A stretch of DNA of 64,000 nucleotides from Aspidiotus rigidus (lineage: Eukaryota; Arthropoda; Insecta; Hemiptera; Diaspididae), in NCBI GenBank assembly GCA_035079385.1, contig JAVHKY010000030.1, positions 434,001 to 498,000 of the forward strand. Reading direction: 5' to 3'. The position numbers were made by a program, and so were the translations under genes. The notes beneath the pieces were generated by a model that saw only the letters and a list, made by a program, of their open reading frames with translations, searched no databases and had not been told where the DNA came from. Positions 11,395 to 25,200 of the stretch are shown in pieces. How positions within the stretch are numbered: the stretch's first letter is position 1; each line of letters opens with the position of its first letter.

Positions 11395-12372
11395 TAACGT
11401 CACTCTACATCTTCGTCGCTCATTTTCTGTTCATTTTCTTCTTCATTACCTTAGCGGCCAATGTAGATACATGGTTCCATGCCTGCGTTGTCCTGAGCAT
11501 GCATGGAACCAGATTACTCGGAACGAGTTCTTCATCTTCTCCGATCTCAATGAAAGACCGTTTCAGCTTCCCCCTCGCCCATCATCTTGCTCCTGATCAC
11601 ATTGAGAATACGACTGTTGCTCAACTTTCCCTATCTTGTGTAAGTAATTGTTGAAACACCCACGGCCGCTCATCATTTGTGTGAGATAAAAATTCAGCTG
11701 GTCATGTTTTAGATCTATCCACTCGTCAAGATCACGTATGAGCTCGTGGGTCCACTTGCCTTTTCCTGTTCGAACGAGCCGCTCTTTCCACTTGGCAAGC
11801 AAGGAGCACCTGGCCTCCTGCTTGACCCGCAAGGCTTGTCGATTGGTCCTTGTCTTATTCTAGGTCTTCTGCCAACAAGATTAATTGGCGGTATCCGTGC
11901 TAATGCGCAGAGAGCGCAGCTTTTCGTTGGGTTCTTTCCATTTTTCTTCTTTTGTACTCAATCTTTGTGGAGTCGTCCCACATTGAGGCTCCATAAACGA
12001 GGGCTGATATTGCTACGCTCATTTAAAGTCTTCTTATAGCTTCCCTTAGTCCTCCTCTGTTTGACATTAGGTGGGACAAACATATCACTACCCTGGAAGC
12101 TTTCTCCGACACTTTCTCAAAATGGTGGCTGTCCAACCAGAGTCCCGGGTACTTCAGTGTCTTCGTAGTCTTGATGTCCATACCTTGCAGGCGAAAGGTG
12201 GGTGGAATAAATTTTCGACAGTTCGTGGAAACAATGGCCTCCGTCTTGTCAACCGCCTCGGTCGAGTCGATCCAACGGGTCACATAGCTAGCTCCTTGAG
12301 CCCTGTTCACGTCGGCCTCCACCTCAGCAAGAGTATCGGCCGAACCAGCCGCACCAGTGTGTCGTCGGCATT
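11395..12372 (-). pseudogene. R1-like non-LTR retrotransposon RT remnant, 5'-truncated
   Basis: Read on the - strand, the sequence opens at 12372 with NADDTLV, in the place of the catalytic YADD box. A frameshifted stretch follows (AEVEADVNRAQG, then VDKTEAIVSTNCRK and LKYPGLWLDSHHF), the usual order of post-catalytic RT motifs in R1/TRAS-type LINEs. Further on are GKWTHELIRDLDEW and LNFYLTQMMSGRGCF (about 11.6-11.8 kb), then a terminal AWNHVSTLAAKVMKKK block near 11.4 kb. Several frameshifts and stops make it inactive. The abrupt start at the catalytic box fits 5' truncation during target-primed insertion. Sequence down to about 11.1 kb (arginine-rich frame) may be its 3' part. The exact clade is not certain. 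Confidence 0.75.
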
Positions 12373-15300
12373 TTGAAAAATCATTTTTTCGACTTCATCT
12401 TTGTAGGGACTGATTTTTTGTTCAAAATGCCTCTTATCATAATTGAAGATCGTAAAATTCTCAAGAAAAATGGTTGACATCAATTTAGTCATAGGATCAA
12501 TAATTATCGAGATGATCGCCCCAAAACTATATGTGCATGCCTCCTGTGCCTGTGTAAGTTGTGCGCATGGACCGCAGAAACGATCTTCATTACTTGTATA
12601 GGTCGATATTCTGTTCTCTCTCTCTCCCCTCTCCCCCCATTGGCTGATGAAAAATTGAAAAAAATTGCCTTGCGTCGTCCGACAAAATCTGGCCTATTCT
12701 ATTAGAGGATGAGTTTTGAAAAATTTAGACTTTCGAGCCACAATATTTTATATGAGAGGATTTGTAAAAATTTCGACTTTTGAGCCATAGTATATGACAG
12801 CAGTAAGACTTTGCATTTTCAATACCAAAACCGAACGAGTTCCCTGCGATCGTCGCTGAACGTCGATTAAGAAGCAGACGTTGTTGGCGTACTGTTTGGG
12901 CTGTGTAATGTGAAGTATCGAGAGGCAGTCCTCAAAAATTGTATTCAACTTTTTTCTTTTAATGTCATTCTCGCGCGTCTAATCATTTGTAACGTAAATT
13001 GATAGTTCAGTAACGTCAAAATGAAACCTCGATCAAGTCCCTCCCCCCCTTCCCAGCTGAAGTGATGTTCAATCGCACTATGATCGCACATATTGTTTGA
13101 AGATTTGTGAAAAAAATTTTGAACTCCCTTTTCCCTCCCCGCTTGTTATTTATCTACTCATCTAATCGCATACAGTGTGCGACGATAATCAGTTGCTGAA
13201 TAACGGTCCCTTTTTCGCACCTTGACGTAAAGTACGCAGTAATCGCCTAATTTTGATGTTTAAAATATTGAATTCGGGCACGGATGCGCGGTCGTGTCGG
13301 CAGAGAGGTGGAGAAATGAAGGCGGTTCGCCTTAAATACAAGACAAAATGGCACGATTAACCTTGTCGCTATCCTCGTGCTTTCTTATTTTGGCTCGTCT
13401 TCATCTTCATTTTTCATTATCACGGTCGCTTCGACTTCAGCAATTCGAAAATTATTTTTCATCTCTAGCAGATTTTAGTTCGAACTCTGGCTATACTACG
13501 CGAGCAACGTAGTTTACCTTTTGGAGAGGGAGTGATGTCCAACATTGAGGCGCAAATATGCCTAATTTACTTCTTGTAAAAATTTGCATGCCTCATTTCT
13601 GAGTCATTTTTTGATTAGTGGTCTTACGATTTCATACTTCTTGTAAATGACATTCAAAGGTGCAGATATGTAATGAAAAGTCAGTATGCAGTTCAAAAGA
13701 TCAACGAAGATGCTGAAGTTGGACGCATTCGTACTCATGTGTTCACTTCCGCTGTTGTTTTTGAGGTTGAATGAACTGAAGGCGTCTAGAATCAAGACGT
13801 TAAAATAACATTGGTAATCCTAACGGTGTGGACTTTTTTTCTCCTAGATCTTTATTATTCATACTAGAGTGCTCGCGGTATTCTGGCATGTACATCTATA
13901 TTTTATACGTATGCGATTATTACATTTGATGGCGGTATGACGCATATACGTTCATGAATCAAGATGATATACATTAATGTGTGTAAGTATGTGTGTGTAT
14001 ATATACACTGCGTACATATGGTGTGTTCTTTAGTACTTGAATATTACACTGTTGCTGCACGCGATCTGTACGTCTGCCTTGATCGTGACCTTGCCGATTA
14101 CATGGGTATGCTGTTTCCCCTTCCAGTCCGCAACTCGTCTACGTCTATACGACGTTGTTTTTTTTTGTACGGCAATATTCGCAGCATGCGTCGAGCAGCG
14201 GAGTTCGCTCCGATGTCGAAGTCAGCGGATGTACACGTATTATTCATACTTATACTGAGCGACGATATCGTGTATTTGAATGTTGCTTCACAGCATTGGA
14301 GACGTCCGTCCTCATCGAGAGCAAAGTAATAAAGCAATATTTAAAGTGAAGGGAGTAAGTTGCTCTGGTAAAGTAGAGGCCCTATCGAGGCAGAATCCTG
14401 AATAACTCTTTAGAGTAACGGGTGAAAGAGCTCCTCATTTTGATGGAGAAGGGAACTGTGATAAAGTTTCCCTCTTTGCTGCGTCAATCTCTTCATGAAA
14501 TTGCAAATTTCGCTGGAGAAGGTTTCGTAGAAACGATACTTTTCGCCTATTTTTTTCCTTATGTTAAAGGTTGAGTAAGGTTTTTTTGTAATTTTGAGTT
14601 GACTATTACTCAGCGTATACATTCAAAAGAGACAGAACTTTGCCCTTTCCGACCAGTGAGAGAAGGGACTTGGCTAGTTCTCCGATATCACATCTGAATT
14701 CACAAGTATAATTCATCGACTGACTTACGATTGTTTGAGAAAGAGTGAAAAATCCCCCGCCCCCCACGAATTTCAAAACGGCCAGTAATAATGATTGAAC
14801 TTGAAAGAGGTAACTCAAGGACAATCTCAGCTGGATCGCTTCGCACGCTTAGTGACGATTATACTATTCAGTAATGTATATTGCATACCTGATCTCCGTT
14901 CGCGTATACTCTGCATGTGGGATCTCTTGAAAGAATTTGAGAATTGTGCCTGTTGAGTTTTCACGCTTTTTAAAAACTCGCACGAGTTACTTGGTGGACC
15001 GTAATAATACACGATTTTCGCGAAATGTTTCTTTTAATCTTTATACTGTATGCAGTACGCGTGAATGCGATTTAGAATTTGAGGACCTTTAGCGTCTCCG
15101 AGAAACGATCTTCCCCACGTGTATTAAGTCTACCATCTTGCTGAAAACGAGATGAAAGTTCTGTAAAAATTATCTATTGTGTGCATGTTTTCAACATCAT
15201 CGAGTACTGAACACGCGTCAGTTTTTTTTCTCCTCTTCGCGTACACAGCGAAATTTATAGTTTCAACCTTGGTTTTTATTTTCGGTTCGTCTGCAAAAGT

Positions 15301-17330
15301 TTAATTTTACGATCCGAACAGATAGATATACTGTTTGGATAGTATGGTCGATAGAGAAAATATATAGCGTCATGATACCTCATCATCGCGAAATTTTTAC
15401 TTTCAAAGGATTCATTGGATGTACAACGTGTACATTATAACCCGAAGGTTGGTCGATATTTTGTGAACGAGATGTGGAAGTTGAAAATCATGGAAAAATC
15501 GTTTTTTTTGCACTACACCCTTGATGATGTACAATAATTTGCGAAAATTGGGAGTGAGAGAGTTGTGCTTTTTTATAATGTGGATGACGTAACTGACGAA
15601 CGCCGGATAGCGTGGGTGTTTACATAAACACGTGCTTCAAAAGCCTGACTCTGACATTGTTTTGTTACATAACCATTTAAGAACGTGCGTAGATGTGTCA
15701 CATTCGATATTTTCGCTGGAACGATGATCTCCAATTTGCTTATTCATCCGACCAGTTTTATTTATGTGTAAATTGCTCGTTGGATTATACTCAGTTCGGA
15801 CCGTAATTTTGCGGGATGAAAAAATTGTTATTTAATTCGAGAATTGATGATCGTATTTGTTCAGCTGAATATTCGTCATTGGAAAATTTCGTGAAAAGAT
15901 AAACATTTGTAGGAAAATAAAAGTTGGGAATTGAATGAGTGTCACTTTTACGATCTCTCTTCGTTCCACGGATCATTTTCCTCCGTATTGCTCCTGTTGA
16001 GAATCTTAGTTGGACAGAGATTGAAATAAGCATATCGTATCCCCAATAGCAGATGAATTCAAAAAGTTGTGTGGATTACATGTAGCGACTAGGTAGTTGT
16101 AAATGAATAACTTGATGAGGGTTGATAGTTATATGTTCATCTCGACTCGTGCTATTAGATATTATTGCCATTAAGTATTAGCAGTTGGGTAGATTTCCAA
16201 TAATGGTAGGTGATTGGTGAGTTCTTATGTATAGAATAATAAAATGGGGTGAATCGATGATTTTGTTTCGAAGCATGAATCGCGAATGAAGGAAAACGTG
16301 CTGCGAAAGGAAAAATGAATGCTGATGTCTTCTATTCTGTCTGATCGATTGCTACTCAATAAAACTCGCTACCTGAATGTTGAATACGTAAATCTTGAAC
16401 GTCTGGAATTTCGACGTCCTGTTCGTGTCTTTTCATTGAAACTTGTCAACTGGAGACGTAAATCTAAACATATTTCTAATATATACTTGAATACTTATCA
16501 TTCTTTGTTAACTTATACGTATATTTTTTCTCTCATGTTGCAGGTAAGTTCCGATGGTCGCTTGATTTATCACAAATTAGAAAATGTGCAACGAATCCGG
16601 TAATGTAGTAACTCAGCAATAGCTTCCGAAAAGGGCGAGTAGTTTGCACTATAAACTCCGTTTTTGTGGTACGGGAAAATTTTATTTCAAGGATTCTAAA
16701 ATTCGCTTCGGTACCGTTGAATTCCTTCTATCTGTTTCAGTTTGAGTTTGTGAAGTTTGTTTTGTACTGGGGGGGGGGGGGGGGAGGTAACGGAATGTAT
16801 TTTTTCTTGTTCGATTCATTATTTCTTGAGTTATTGGTGTCTTTATGGAGGAATTTGGAGGTTCTTCCACCACTGAATGAGAAAAATACAGCTGGAACGT
16901 AGGCAGAGTCTTTGCGATGACTATGAAGGGGGAAAACTTACCAGCTGATGACTTTTTTTTTTTTAATAATGACGGAATTTGTCAACTAACCAAATTTTAT
17001 CCGCAATTTGCTCCAACTGGTGCTTTTTTATTGGGGAATTCGCTATCTCTTTCGTATTGAAAAATTCTCATGTGTGCCATACTACTTTATTAGTTAGCTT
17101 AGAAGAGCACTTTTGGGTACTACTCGATCACCAGTTGTATCGCTAGTGAAGAACAAGGTCTTGAACATGAGTTTTTAATAGTGTAATACTGTGATCCTAT
17201 TGACTCTAACAATACTGTGTTGTGATTGGTTCACACCATTGACCAATGTGCTGCCTTTCTATTGGCTACCAGGTTTGCTACCATCTTAATGGTTGGTTCT
17301 GTTCTTCTCTCGTCCAATCACCAGGCTGAA
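12373..17330. other. No gene recognised
   Basis: Non-coding sequence with short frames only. It includes CpG-containing stretches (about 13.2-14.4 kb), a 16-base G run at 16769-16784, and CCAAT/ATTGG motifs in both orientations at 17226-17320. I see nothing that can be called a gene. Confidence 0.5.
16769..16784. repeat. Poly-G tract (16 bases)
   Basis: An uninterrupted run of 16 G. It creates an artefactual glycine-rich frame on the + strand and a proline-rich one on the - strand. The length is unreliable in assemblies. Confidence 0.9.
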
Positions 17331-17331
17331 C

Positions 17332-17474
17332 AATTGTGACCAGGTTTCAAGAAAAGAATGCACTCGTACCAATATCAATCTGAAGTTATGGGTCTTTCCT
17401 AGGACACGAGAAGACCCATATCTCCAGGTTGATATTTGAACGTTCACATTACTTTCTTGAAATCAGGTCACAAT
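17332..17474. repeat. Long inverted repeat (about 70-bp arms, almost no spacer)
   Basis: The arm at 17332-17400 pairs with the arm at 17401-17474 at roughly 80 percent identity over about 65 aligned bases. Anchors are AATTGTGACC, TTTCAAGAAA, AATATCAA and TATGGGTCTT. The arms meet near TCCTAGGA. It lies just beyond the 3' end of the Penelope-like remnant at 17523-18013 and may be its 3' terminal structure or an independent foldback element. Confidence 0.75.
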
Positions 17475-17522
17475 TTTTTGCTGTCAAATGTGATTACATC
17501 GTTGAAGAGGCTGGCTACTTAA

Positions 17523-18013
17523 TTATGGCTCGTACCTACGAGGATAGTATTGAATTGGTTCCTTCCTCTTTGCCTTTGCGATTTCCATTTGTTCCCGGAG
17601 TTTTCTTCTCTTTGTGTGATTCCCTACGTGTATGTCTTCAAGTATTCCTTCTCTATTGTGCTGTTCTTCGTTACAGTGACCTCCCATCTTCTTTCTATCT
17701 CGATGTTTCATGCTCCCTCTTCCTGATCTTGAGCTTTCTCGCAGTCTCACCAATGTAGATACCTTCGCACTGCTCACGACTGCACTCCGCTCAAACTTTC
17801 CTTGTCCTTTTCTTCCGTCTGGTCGTTGATGATTCTCTTCACCATGGGTGGGTTATTATGGATGCCCACATTCTCATCATAGCCGTTGAACGCCTTTATC
17901 AGCTTGTTGGTGTACTTTCCTATGTATGGCATCGATCCAGAGTACTTTCTCGTCGTGCGGCCATCATGGGTTCCCTTCTTGGCTTCTATTTTCCCAAAGA
18001 CTCCCTCCACCAC
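17523..18013 (-). pseudogene. Penelope-like element remnant with GIY-YIG endonuclease
   Basis: On the - strand a frame carries MPYIGKYTNKLIKAFNGYD, then a KDKESLSGV box, typical of the linker between RT and endonuclease in Penelope-like elements. After a frameshift comes CEGIYIGETARKLKIRKREH (about 17700-17775), a clear GIY-YIG core with the downstream R and EH residues. Another shift leads to a C-terminal block ending in REQMEIAKAKRKEPIQYY, matching the usual end of this endonuclease. The RT domain is not visible upstream. At least two frameshifts make it inactive. Endonuclease-bearing Penelope-like elements use this domain to nick target DNA. Confidence 0.8.
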
Positions 18014-21000
18014 ACCTCCAAGTCCCTATCCTATCATTATATAGATCGGAAATCGAAACTTTTCCAAGTTTCCCTTCTATAACATAGCTCGAAGGTCAAG
18101 ATTTTTCCAAGTCCCACCACGTAGCGGACGGCGTTCCAAGTCCTGAAACCTAAGGTTGATGACGTCATCAACGTCGGACGCAATCGCGGAAAAGTCCAGG
18201 GAGCCTGTGTTTTCAATTGGTTTAAATTCATTAGAGGATCGTCAGTTCTGGAACTCGTGTCAAGTAGCGAGCAGATAGACATGAGTGAGTCAGTGGAAAA
18301 GCGAGGAATCTTCTGCGACGTAGGTCACTCGCATCGTGTGGCTCGGGATTCAAAGAAAAGAGACCGAGATAGAAGTGTATGAAGTCATCGAACATTATGA
18401 TTCCTGCGTAGTTAGGAAAGTTGAGAAGAATTCGAAGTGAAGGATGAAGAGAGTGAATTAAGGGAAGATATGAATGAATCATAAATGAAGCTAGTCGTTC
18501 AATCGATGATCAGTAATGATGGCTTGGTTAGAATATTCATAGCCTGAATCAAGGTGTGACATGTCTGAAAGTGCTACTAAATTGCCCTCATCATAGGGCT
18601 CTGTCAATTTCATTGGCTACCATTGTGAGACTAGAGGACATCCACTTCCTAGTGCATTATTTTTCTTGCACGGTGTCGATTTTTGGAATAGTTTTCTCTC
18701 TTTTGCATAAAAAAGTCGAGAGATTAAGAAACTTTTTTGTAAGTTGAGAACGACAAGTTCAGTCCAAGAAATTATCCCACTGCGATATCAGAATTTGAAG
18801 CACCGAACGTTTGTGTCCAGTATCGTAAGTTATGAAAAAATTATTAGAGTTTTTCTTAGAAGGGTAGGGAGAGAGAAACGTACGAGCTTTTCAAAACTGA
18901 TATAAAAAGTTCAGACTGGGATTTTTTCCTAAACCTCCGTGCTTGTATATAAATCGTCTCGCAGCGCTTTCGGTATTTTGTAATTCTGCGTGTTGTTGGC
19001 GACAGTCTTACGAATGATACGAATTTGGTACACACGTATACACGAGTATATGTTATTATATGTATTGGCGACACACGTGTATCGAGTTCTCAATTCGCTT
19101 GGCGAACATTACGGTTATACTCTGGTGTTCTCAAATAAGAGTTCGTTACCGAAAGTTACACAACACGCGGCCAGTTATAAGGTACTTACTAGTTGAGAAG
19201 TCGACCCTATTTCTGGGTGCGCATTATTAAAGTTATTTACACGTCATTGTTCATTCTACGTGTGTGTGTGTGAGTAGTTCTACTTACGTCGAACTGTATG
19301 TATTAAAAAAAAAAAGTGTTGCATGTAGTATAATAAGTATTACGGGCGTAATAAATATTTATATTGAAATCTTTTGGTCCTACTTTCACCGTCATTTCTT
19401 CATCGTATATAATCAGCGACGATTTGTGCTTTTTTTCCACATACTGTACCACGAAACCACTCGAATGCGTTACGTTCTCGATGCATCGGCATCGTCTTCG
19501 TTCGTGTATACCTTTAGACGAGTAGAAATCGTGTGTTGATATATTTCATTAATGAAGCGAAGTGCTTGTGGGGAGTGAGAGTGTGCGGAGAGTCCTGTGG
19601 TAGGAAACTTTCATTCGAGGGAAAAAGAGATGGACGCGCGCTTTGAAATCTAGCACGGTCGTTACGCAACTGGAGATGATTGTTGTACGTGGAGAAGAGT
19701 GAGATATATGTATTACTGATCTCTATAGCACGGTAAATATAGTAGAGCCTATACCTGTTACAAGCATGGCCACATGCTGAAAAATTTCTCTATGCTCGAG
19801 TGGCCAGACAAATCGAACCTCGATGGCGAGAATGTCGTCTTTGGATTTTTAAAACGAAATCGAATAATTTTTCGTATATATCCTCGTCTCCGATCGTAAA
19901 TACGATGTTATACTTTATTCAAACTCGTATATGTCTCGCCAACGACATTATAAAACGGGGCAATTAACCAATTGAGCGAACGAAAGCAATTGTATAACAA
20001 AGAAATTGTTTAAGGCTTCTTCTTTTCTCTTTATGACACTCTCTCCATCCCTCTCGCCTCCTCGTTGAGTCTACTTCGTACAGAAATTTACGTAATGTCG
20101 TTCCAAAGAGAAAGAGAGTAAACGAACCGCGTCAAACGTTTAATGACGAAGAGAAAGGGAGGAGGTGTGTATGTGGAGATCAATTTTTGTACAGATGTAG
20201 CGGACTAATAGGGGGCAGTGCGAAGAAGAATAGACTGACTGTCTTTATCGTTTATCGAATGAACGTAGTCGAGTACAACTTTCAAACGTTTCGTTTCTGT
20301 AATCGAACTTGAAAAGTGAAATCTAGGAAGTGGCGGCTGTTCGAGTGTTATTAGAGGAGTGAAAACGACGAGCGAAGAATGTATCGGGGCCAAATGGTTT
20401 CCCGATTTCGCTCCATTGTTTGTGATATTCGGCGGGTACTTAGAAACGCGCCCGCTTCGGCTGACGGTCGCAGCTCGCAGCTCGATGTTAGATTATGTAA
20501 AAAAAAAAAAAGAAAGAAAGAAACGTTTATCGCGTTATACTTTCGCGGATACGCCTCTTTATTTTATGTAGGATAATAATGCGACCTGGCTTAAATATCG
20601 GCCAGCCTATTTGTGTAAGAAATGACTAATGCAATCGCGCCAGTAAGCAATTGTGCAATCGTTATATCCCTCTCTCTTTTATTGTTTCACGTTGTTGTTG
20701 TTGTTGTTGTTGCGTGGCGGTAGTTGTAAAATTACATATATTTCACACAGTGACCCCTTTCATACGCACAAATTGTCGGAATGAGATGAAGTCTCTAATT
20801 TTTCGTCTCACATCACTTTCTTGTATGGTTGAACAACTTTTTGTCGTTATTCAGATCTCTCTATTCCATGAAGTTCATGATGTCGATCAAAACCACTGAG
20901 ATGAATCAAATCGTTCCGTTTTCCTATACTGAAGAACGAAGAAAAAGTTAAGACTTCCTTCTGCTTTTGCGTCAGGTACAAATATGTTGTCTAAATCCAT

Positions 21001-21439
21001 CAAGTTGTTTCGTCAAAACCACAGACTGAACGCTGATGTTACGAGCAAAAACTGATCATGTAACAGAAATATTTAGAGAGATAATTTCAAGTCTGACTAG
21101 TTTGAACAGCATTTAAAAGAGACAGAGAATCGTTTTGCTTTTATCACATGTACAGCGCCGCCACCCGTCCTTCATGGTAGAGTGGGCGCGGGTTGCGTAT
21201 ACACTGGAATTTATCCTTTCGGGTCTAATTTCAGTGCCGGAAGAATTTTCTTGGCGAACCCCCTCTCTTCGTCTTGACAACCGTCAGCTGCAAAGCCCCA
21301 AGGTGCGCAAAACTTTGGAACACAACAACGACATCAACTTAGATATAGTAAATCGCTTTTGGAGTCTGTTTTTCTTTCTCTTTCTTCAGGCTCGATTATT
21401 CTTCCTCTTCTTCCCGGATGGTACACAAGTGTGAAGAGT
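18014..21439. other. No gene recognised
   Basis: Non-coding sequence. It holds a TGACGTCA palindrome at 18160, a CpG-containing stretch at about 18.8-20.6 kb, and a short GTT microsatellite near 20694-20712. Frames over 60 codons exist but none shows a recognisable motif. Confidence 0.5.
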
Positions 21440-22260
21440 GTGGTTCTGCATTTGTCTATTCCATTCCAGGTTCATCTTCCTTCGTGACTGTGGCTACATA
21501 TGCAGGCACCTGATTCCATACTTCTTCGGAACATGGCATGGTGCCTACCAGGCTATTTGAAGCAAGTGCTTCATCTACCTCAACCTCTTGAAGAGACCGA
21601 CTAGGCCTGCCCCGCTCACGCCTCACACTCAAATACGGCGTTCTGTGGTCCATCATCTCGTCTTTGATTGCAGTGCGAATATGTTGCCTGTTCAACATTC
21701 CTGAACTTCTTTTGAAGGTGCTTGATGAAGCATCCATCGCCGCTCAACATCTGCGTCAGGTGAAAGTTCAGCTAGCCATCGTCTCTGAGCACTCACTCAT
21801 CAAAGGCCGCGTATCAAGGCACGGGTCGTCCATGTACCCAGCTTCCTCTGAGCAATTCTCAAGCAAGAAGCGTCTAGCCTCCTGCTTGACCCGTGAAGCC
21901 TCTTGATCGGACGTTGTCTTCTTTTTTGCTTTGAACGCCATCGCCCTCTTCTCGGCAAGGAGCTTTGTGGTGGCGAACTTGCTAATACGCCTAGAGCCTT
22001 CGTTGTGAAAGTGCGGTAGGCACTAACTTCGTTGGATCTTTACCATCCCCTCCTTCTGTAAGGTATTTTCATTGAGTCGGTTCATACTGAAGAACCATAT
22101 TAGGAAGATCGGCAAAGCAGTGCTCACCATGATCCTTTTTCTTGCCCCTCGGCCCTCCTAGGTTCCTCATCAGGACCAGGAAATTGTGCCTGAAGCTCAA
22201 CTTTGAGTCGAACCAGATGCCTAGGTGCTTCATCACTTTCTTGGTCAAGGAAAGAGAATG
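21440..22260 (-). pseudogene. Second R1-like LINE RT remnant
   Basis: On the - strand, LTKKVMKHLGIWFDSKLSFR and LMRNLGGPRGKKK (about 22.13-22.26 kb) match the KYLGVWLD/LSRLMPNxGGP blocks after the RT catalytic core of R1-type LINEs. Next come WTTRALIRGL (near 21.83 kb), the frame-broken equivalent of WTHELIRDL in the 11.4-12.4 kb remnant, and a terminal SEEVWNQVPAYVATV block near 21.5 kb. Many stops and frameshifts. It has the same layout and orientation as the first remnant but is too different to be a recent duplicate. Confidence 0.7.
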
Positions 22261-25200
22261 TGGAAAATACTATACAAAACTGAAAAATTGCTCCTTGCAG
22301 AAGTGATTCACGGAGAACTTGTTGTTTTGTGAGGGTGGTGGGAGGGTGAAGTTGTGCACGCTGTAGTAATCGATTAAATCATAGAAGAATACTAAATTTA
22401 TGCCCCTTCGGCTAGCATGATGAACGTCAACAATTTTTTCATGATTGAGAATTTAAAATTCACAGGTCGCGAAAACGACGTCACCAACTTCTTCCCCCCT
22501 CTCATCTTGAAAATTGGGTCGAAAATGATTTTCAATTTAGACAGTCATATTAGGTTCTCTCAAGACTACGATGAACATTTTAGTTAAAATGTGATATTTT
22601 GTGGGATCTGATTGCTGGAGAAGAAGATTGCTTGCTCGGTGCTCGAAGTCTTTTCTCTATCTCTAACGCTAAGTTGCCATAATTTCGAATGCTACCCTGG
22701 ATGGGAATTTTTCCAAATGTCCGCTCTCGTATCCCGTATTCCACAGCTTATAAATGTATGATTCGTAGAACCCATGGACCGTTTGAATCATTATCACCTG
22801 TAATTGTATAATCTCGAAGTTCCAAAGCTCATATTATAGTTCGTATAAATCGATTTTTTTTTTTTTTTTTTCTGAATATTCTGGTGTTTGCTTATGAAAA
22901 GAACTGCAGGCCTACTTGCGAAAGAAAAATAATGGATTTTCGATTGATGTAGGCCATATTATGCAAACATACATTAATCACCTATTTTTCGTCCTGTGAA
23001 AATTTCTGAAAAATAAATTTGAACAAATGTGTAAATGAATTTAGGATCTGGCGTATAAATTCCAAAGAGACCGGGGAAAAATATTGGAAAGTGTGTCACG
23101 ATTTTACTTCCTGATTCACATTTTCCATCTTTACTTCTCTGAGGCGGTTCTTCTAAAAGTTTGGAAGAGGAATGAAGTTCTCAGCGACACGGTCCTTCCG
23201 TCCTCAATAGAATTACAGGGATGGATTCTGAAGGGAATTTAGAGTAGAAAACTTCCTGATGGAACCCTGTTGCTTCCTGTTCCTTTTTCTGGGGACGGGT
23301 TAGCTACTTCCGAGACCCCTCCTCTCCCTTCTTAAATTATCATTTCTTTTTCCAACTTTCATTTTTGTTGCGTTTCAATGACGAATGACGGAGAGTCACC
23401 TTGAAATGAATGAAAATTTGTTAAGAGCTGTGTTTGAAAATGTTCTTTGACAAGAAGACTTTCATTTTGCTTTACTGATTGTTGTTGTGCGTCTCTTCAA
23501 GATTTATGTCCGTTAAGCTATTATGCAAATATTATAGAGGAGCACGCGATGCGTGTGTCGAATTCACCGGATGTACACGTATGGGGGCAAAATTGCGGAA
23601 TGTTCCGCGCTTATTCGGCGGTTTAATACGCAATATACACATTAGCAGATCATTAAACATTTCTACCGTTTTATCATGCGAAAATTTCTCCCCCAACACG
23701 AAATGATGGTTTGTTTTTGAAGGTTATAACTCACGCATCGTTTAGAATTCATCGTAGCTGATGAGAAAGGGCATGAACCATGTCTGAAAAAGAAGAAAAA
23801 AAAAAGAAAAAAAAAACACTCCCCCTTCGGTGCTCGAACGTGCTATTCGATAATAATTATCATCATTTGGCACTCGGTTGGCGAATCTGTAACGTGACGA
23901 GTCGCCTACGTACTTTACGAACATATACGTCTTCGACTCGTTGAGAGTTGTGACATTAGGGATATGAGAGTTCTTGTCAATGTCTACGTACTGTGCTTGA
24001 AAATTCCACTGTACACGAGATAATATTTTTGCCGCAATCTCGTGTGTAAGGATGGCACCTGTTGCGGTTAATTATCGAGGATTAGCAAATTATATTCCGT
24101 ACAGAGTTACATTTGCTCAGTGGACTTGATTTGTCGGTTGGAGCTGGACATTGTTTAATGTTTTACGTGCCCCGAAGTGAAAAAGAGAACTGATTTGTTC
24201 GATTAATCAATGTCCCTGTCTTGAAGTTGGTTTCCTATAGTTTACCAATGCAATCGTGCGTCGACGACGAGGTCGTTAAGTCATCGAGTAAAAGTCAAGT
24301 TACTGAAAAATATGGGTCAAGTAGACGAGTAAAAGTCAAGTCTTTTCAGGTGCTGATGCTGTTGCAAAGATCAGTTCATTTGTTGTCCGTTTTGTGAGGA
24401 AGCCTTTCCATGAAGGGGTAGTAACATAATATGCTGTAATTCGTTGTAATGTTCCTCCTATGGTTTTAATCCAACATTATACTTAACTAGGCTCGTAAAT
24501 GTAGTCTTTGTCTCTACTACGGCCTTCAACTGACACACTGTGATTGTTTATTGTTTCTCAACAACAAATATTGAAAAATTTCCAATCTGTGAAAATCTAA
24601 TCTCAGCCTGTAAAAACGACCTCAGGTTGTGCGGTTGATACGACTTGAAAACTATAAATTTAAGGAAATCTGAAGCCTGTATTAATTCTTTCCCCCCCCC
24701 CCCCCCCTCAAATGATGAGGAGAAAAATTTAACTACGACAGAGACGGTCACGGTTCTTGATTTAGTACCTTTAAGGCAGTAATTATTACCTAATTTATCT
24801 CGCTGAATTTTTCCGATGAAGACAGAAAATTTGATAAAAATCTTATAAATATAGAAAGAGATTTAATGTTATTAGTGTTAGTTTCTGAACGAGAATATTC
24901 ACGATGATCTTTGGTCACACACGGTTTTTTGTTCAACTGTCTGTTCTTAAACAATTCTTCATGTGTGTATGTGTATCAGGTTGAGTTTTATAATAACTTT
25001 TGTTAGTCTGGCGCTTTATTAGACCTGTCTAGTTGTAAGTTATGCGATTTTTATAATTTCGTGTCTTCTCGGTCGATATGAATTTTAATTTACAATTTGA
25101 TGAAGAATTTCCTAATTGGATGTATATCCGTTTACTCTTTTATGATGGACGATTCCTAGTCTAACTTCATTCGAGTAATTTTAAATTATCCATCATTTCT

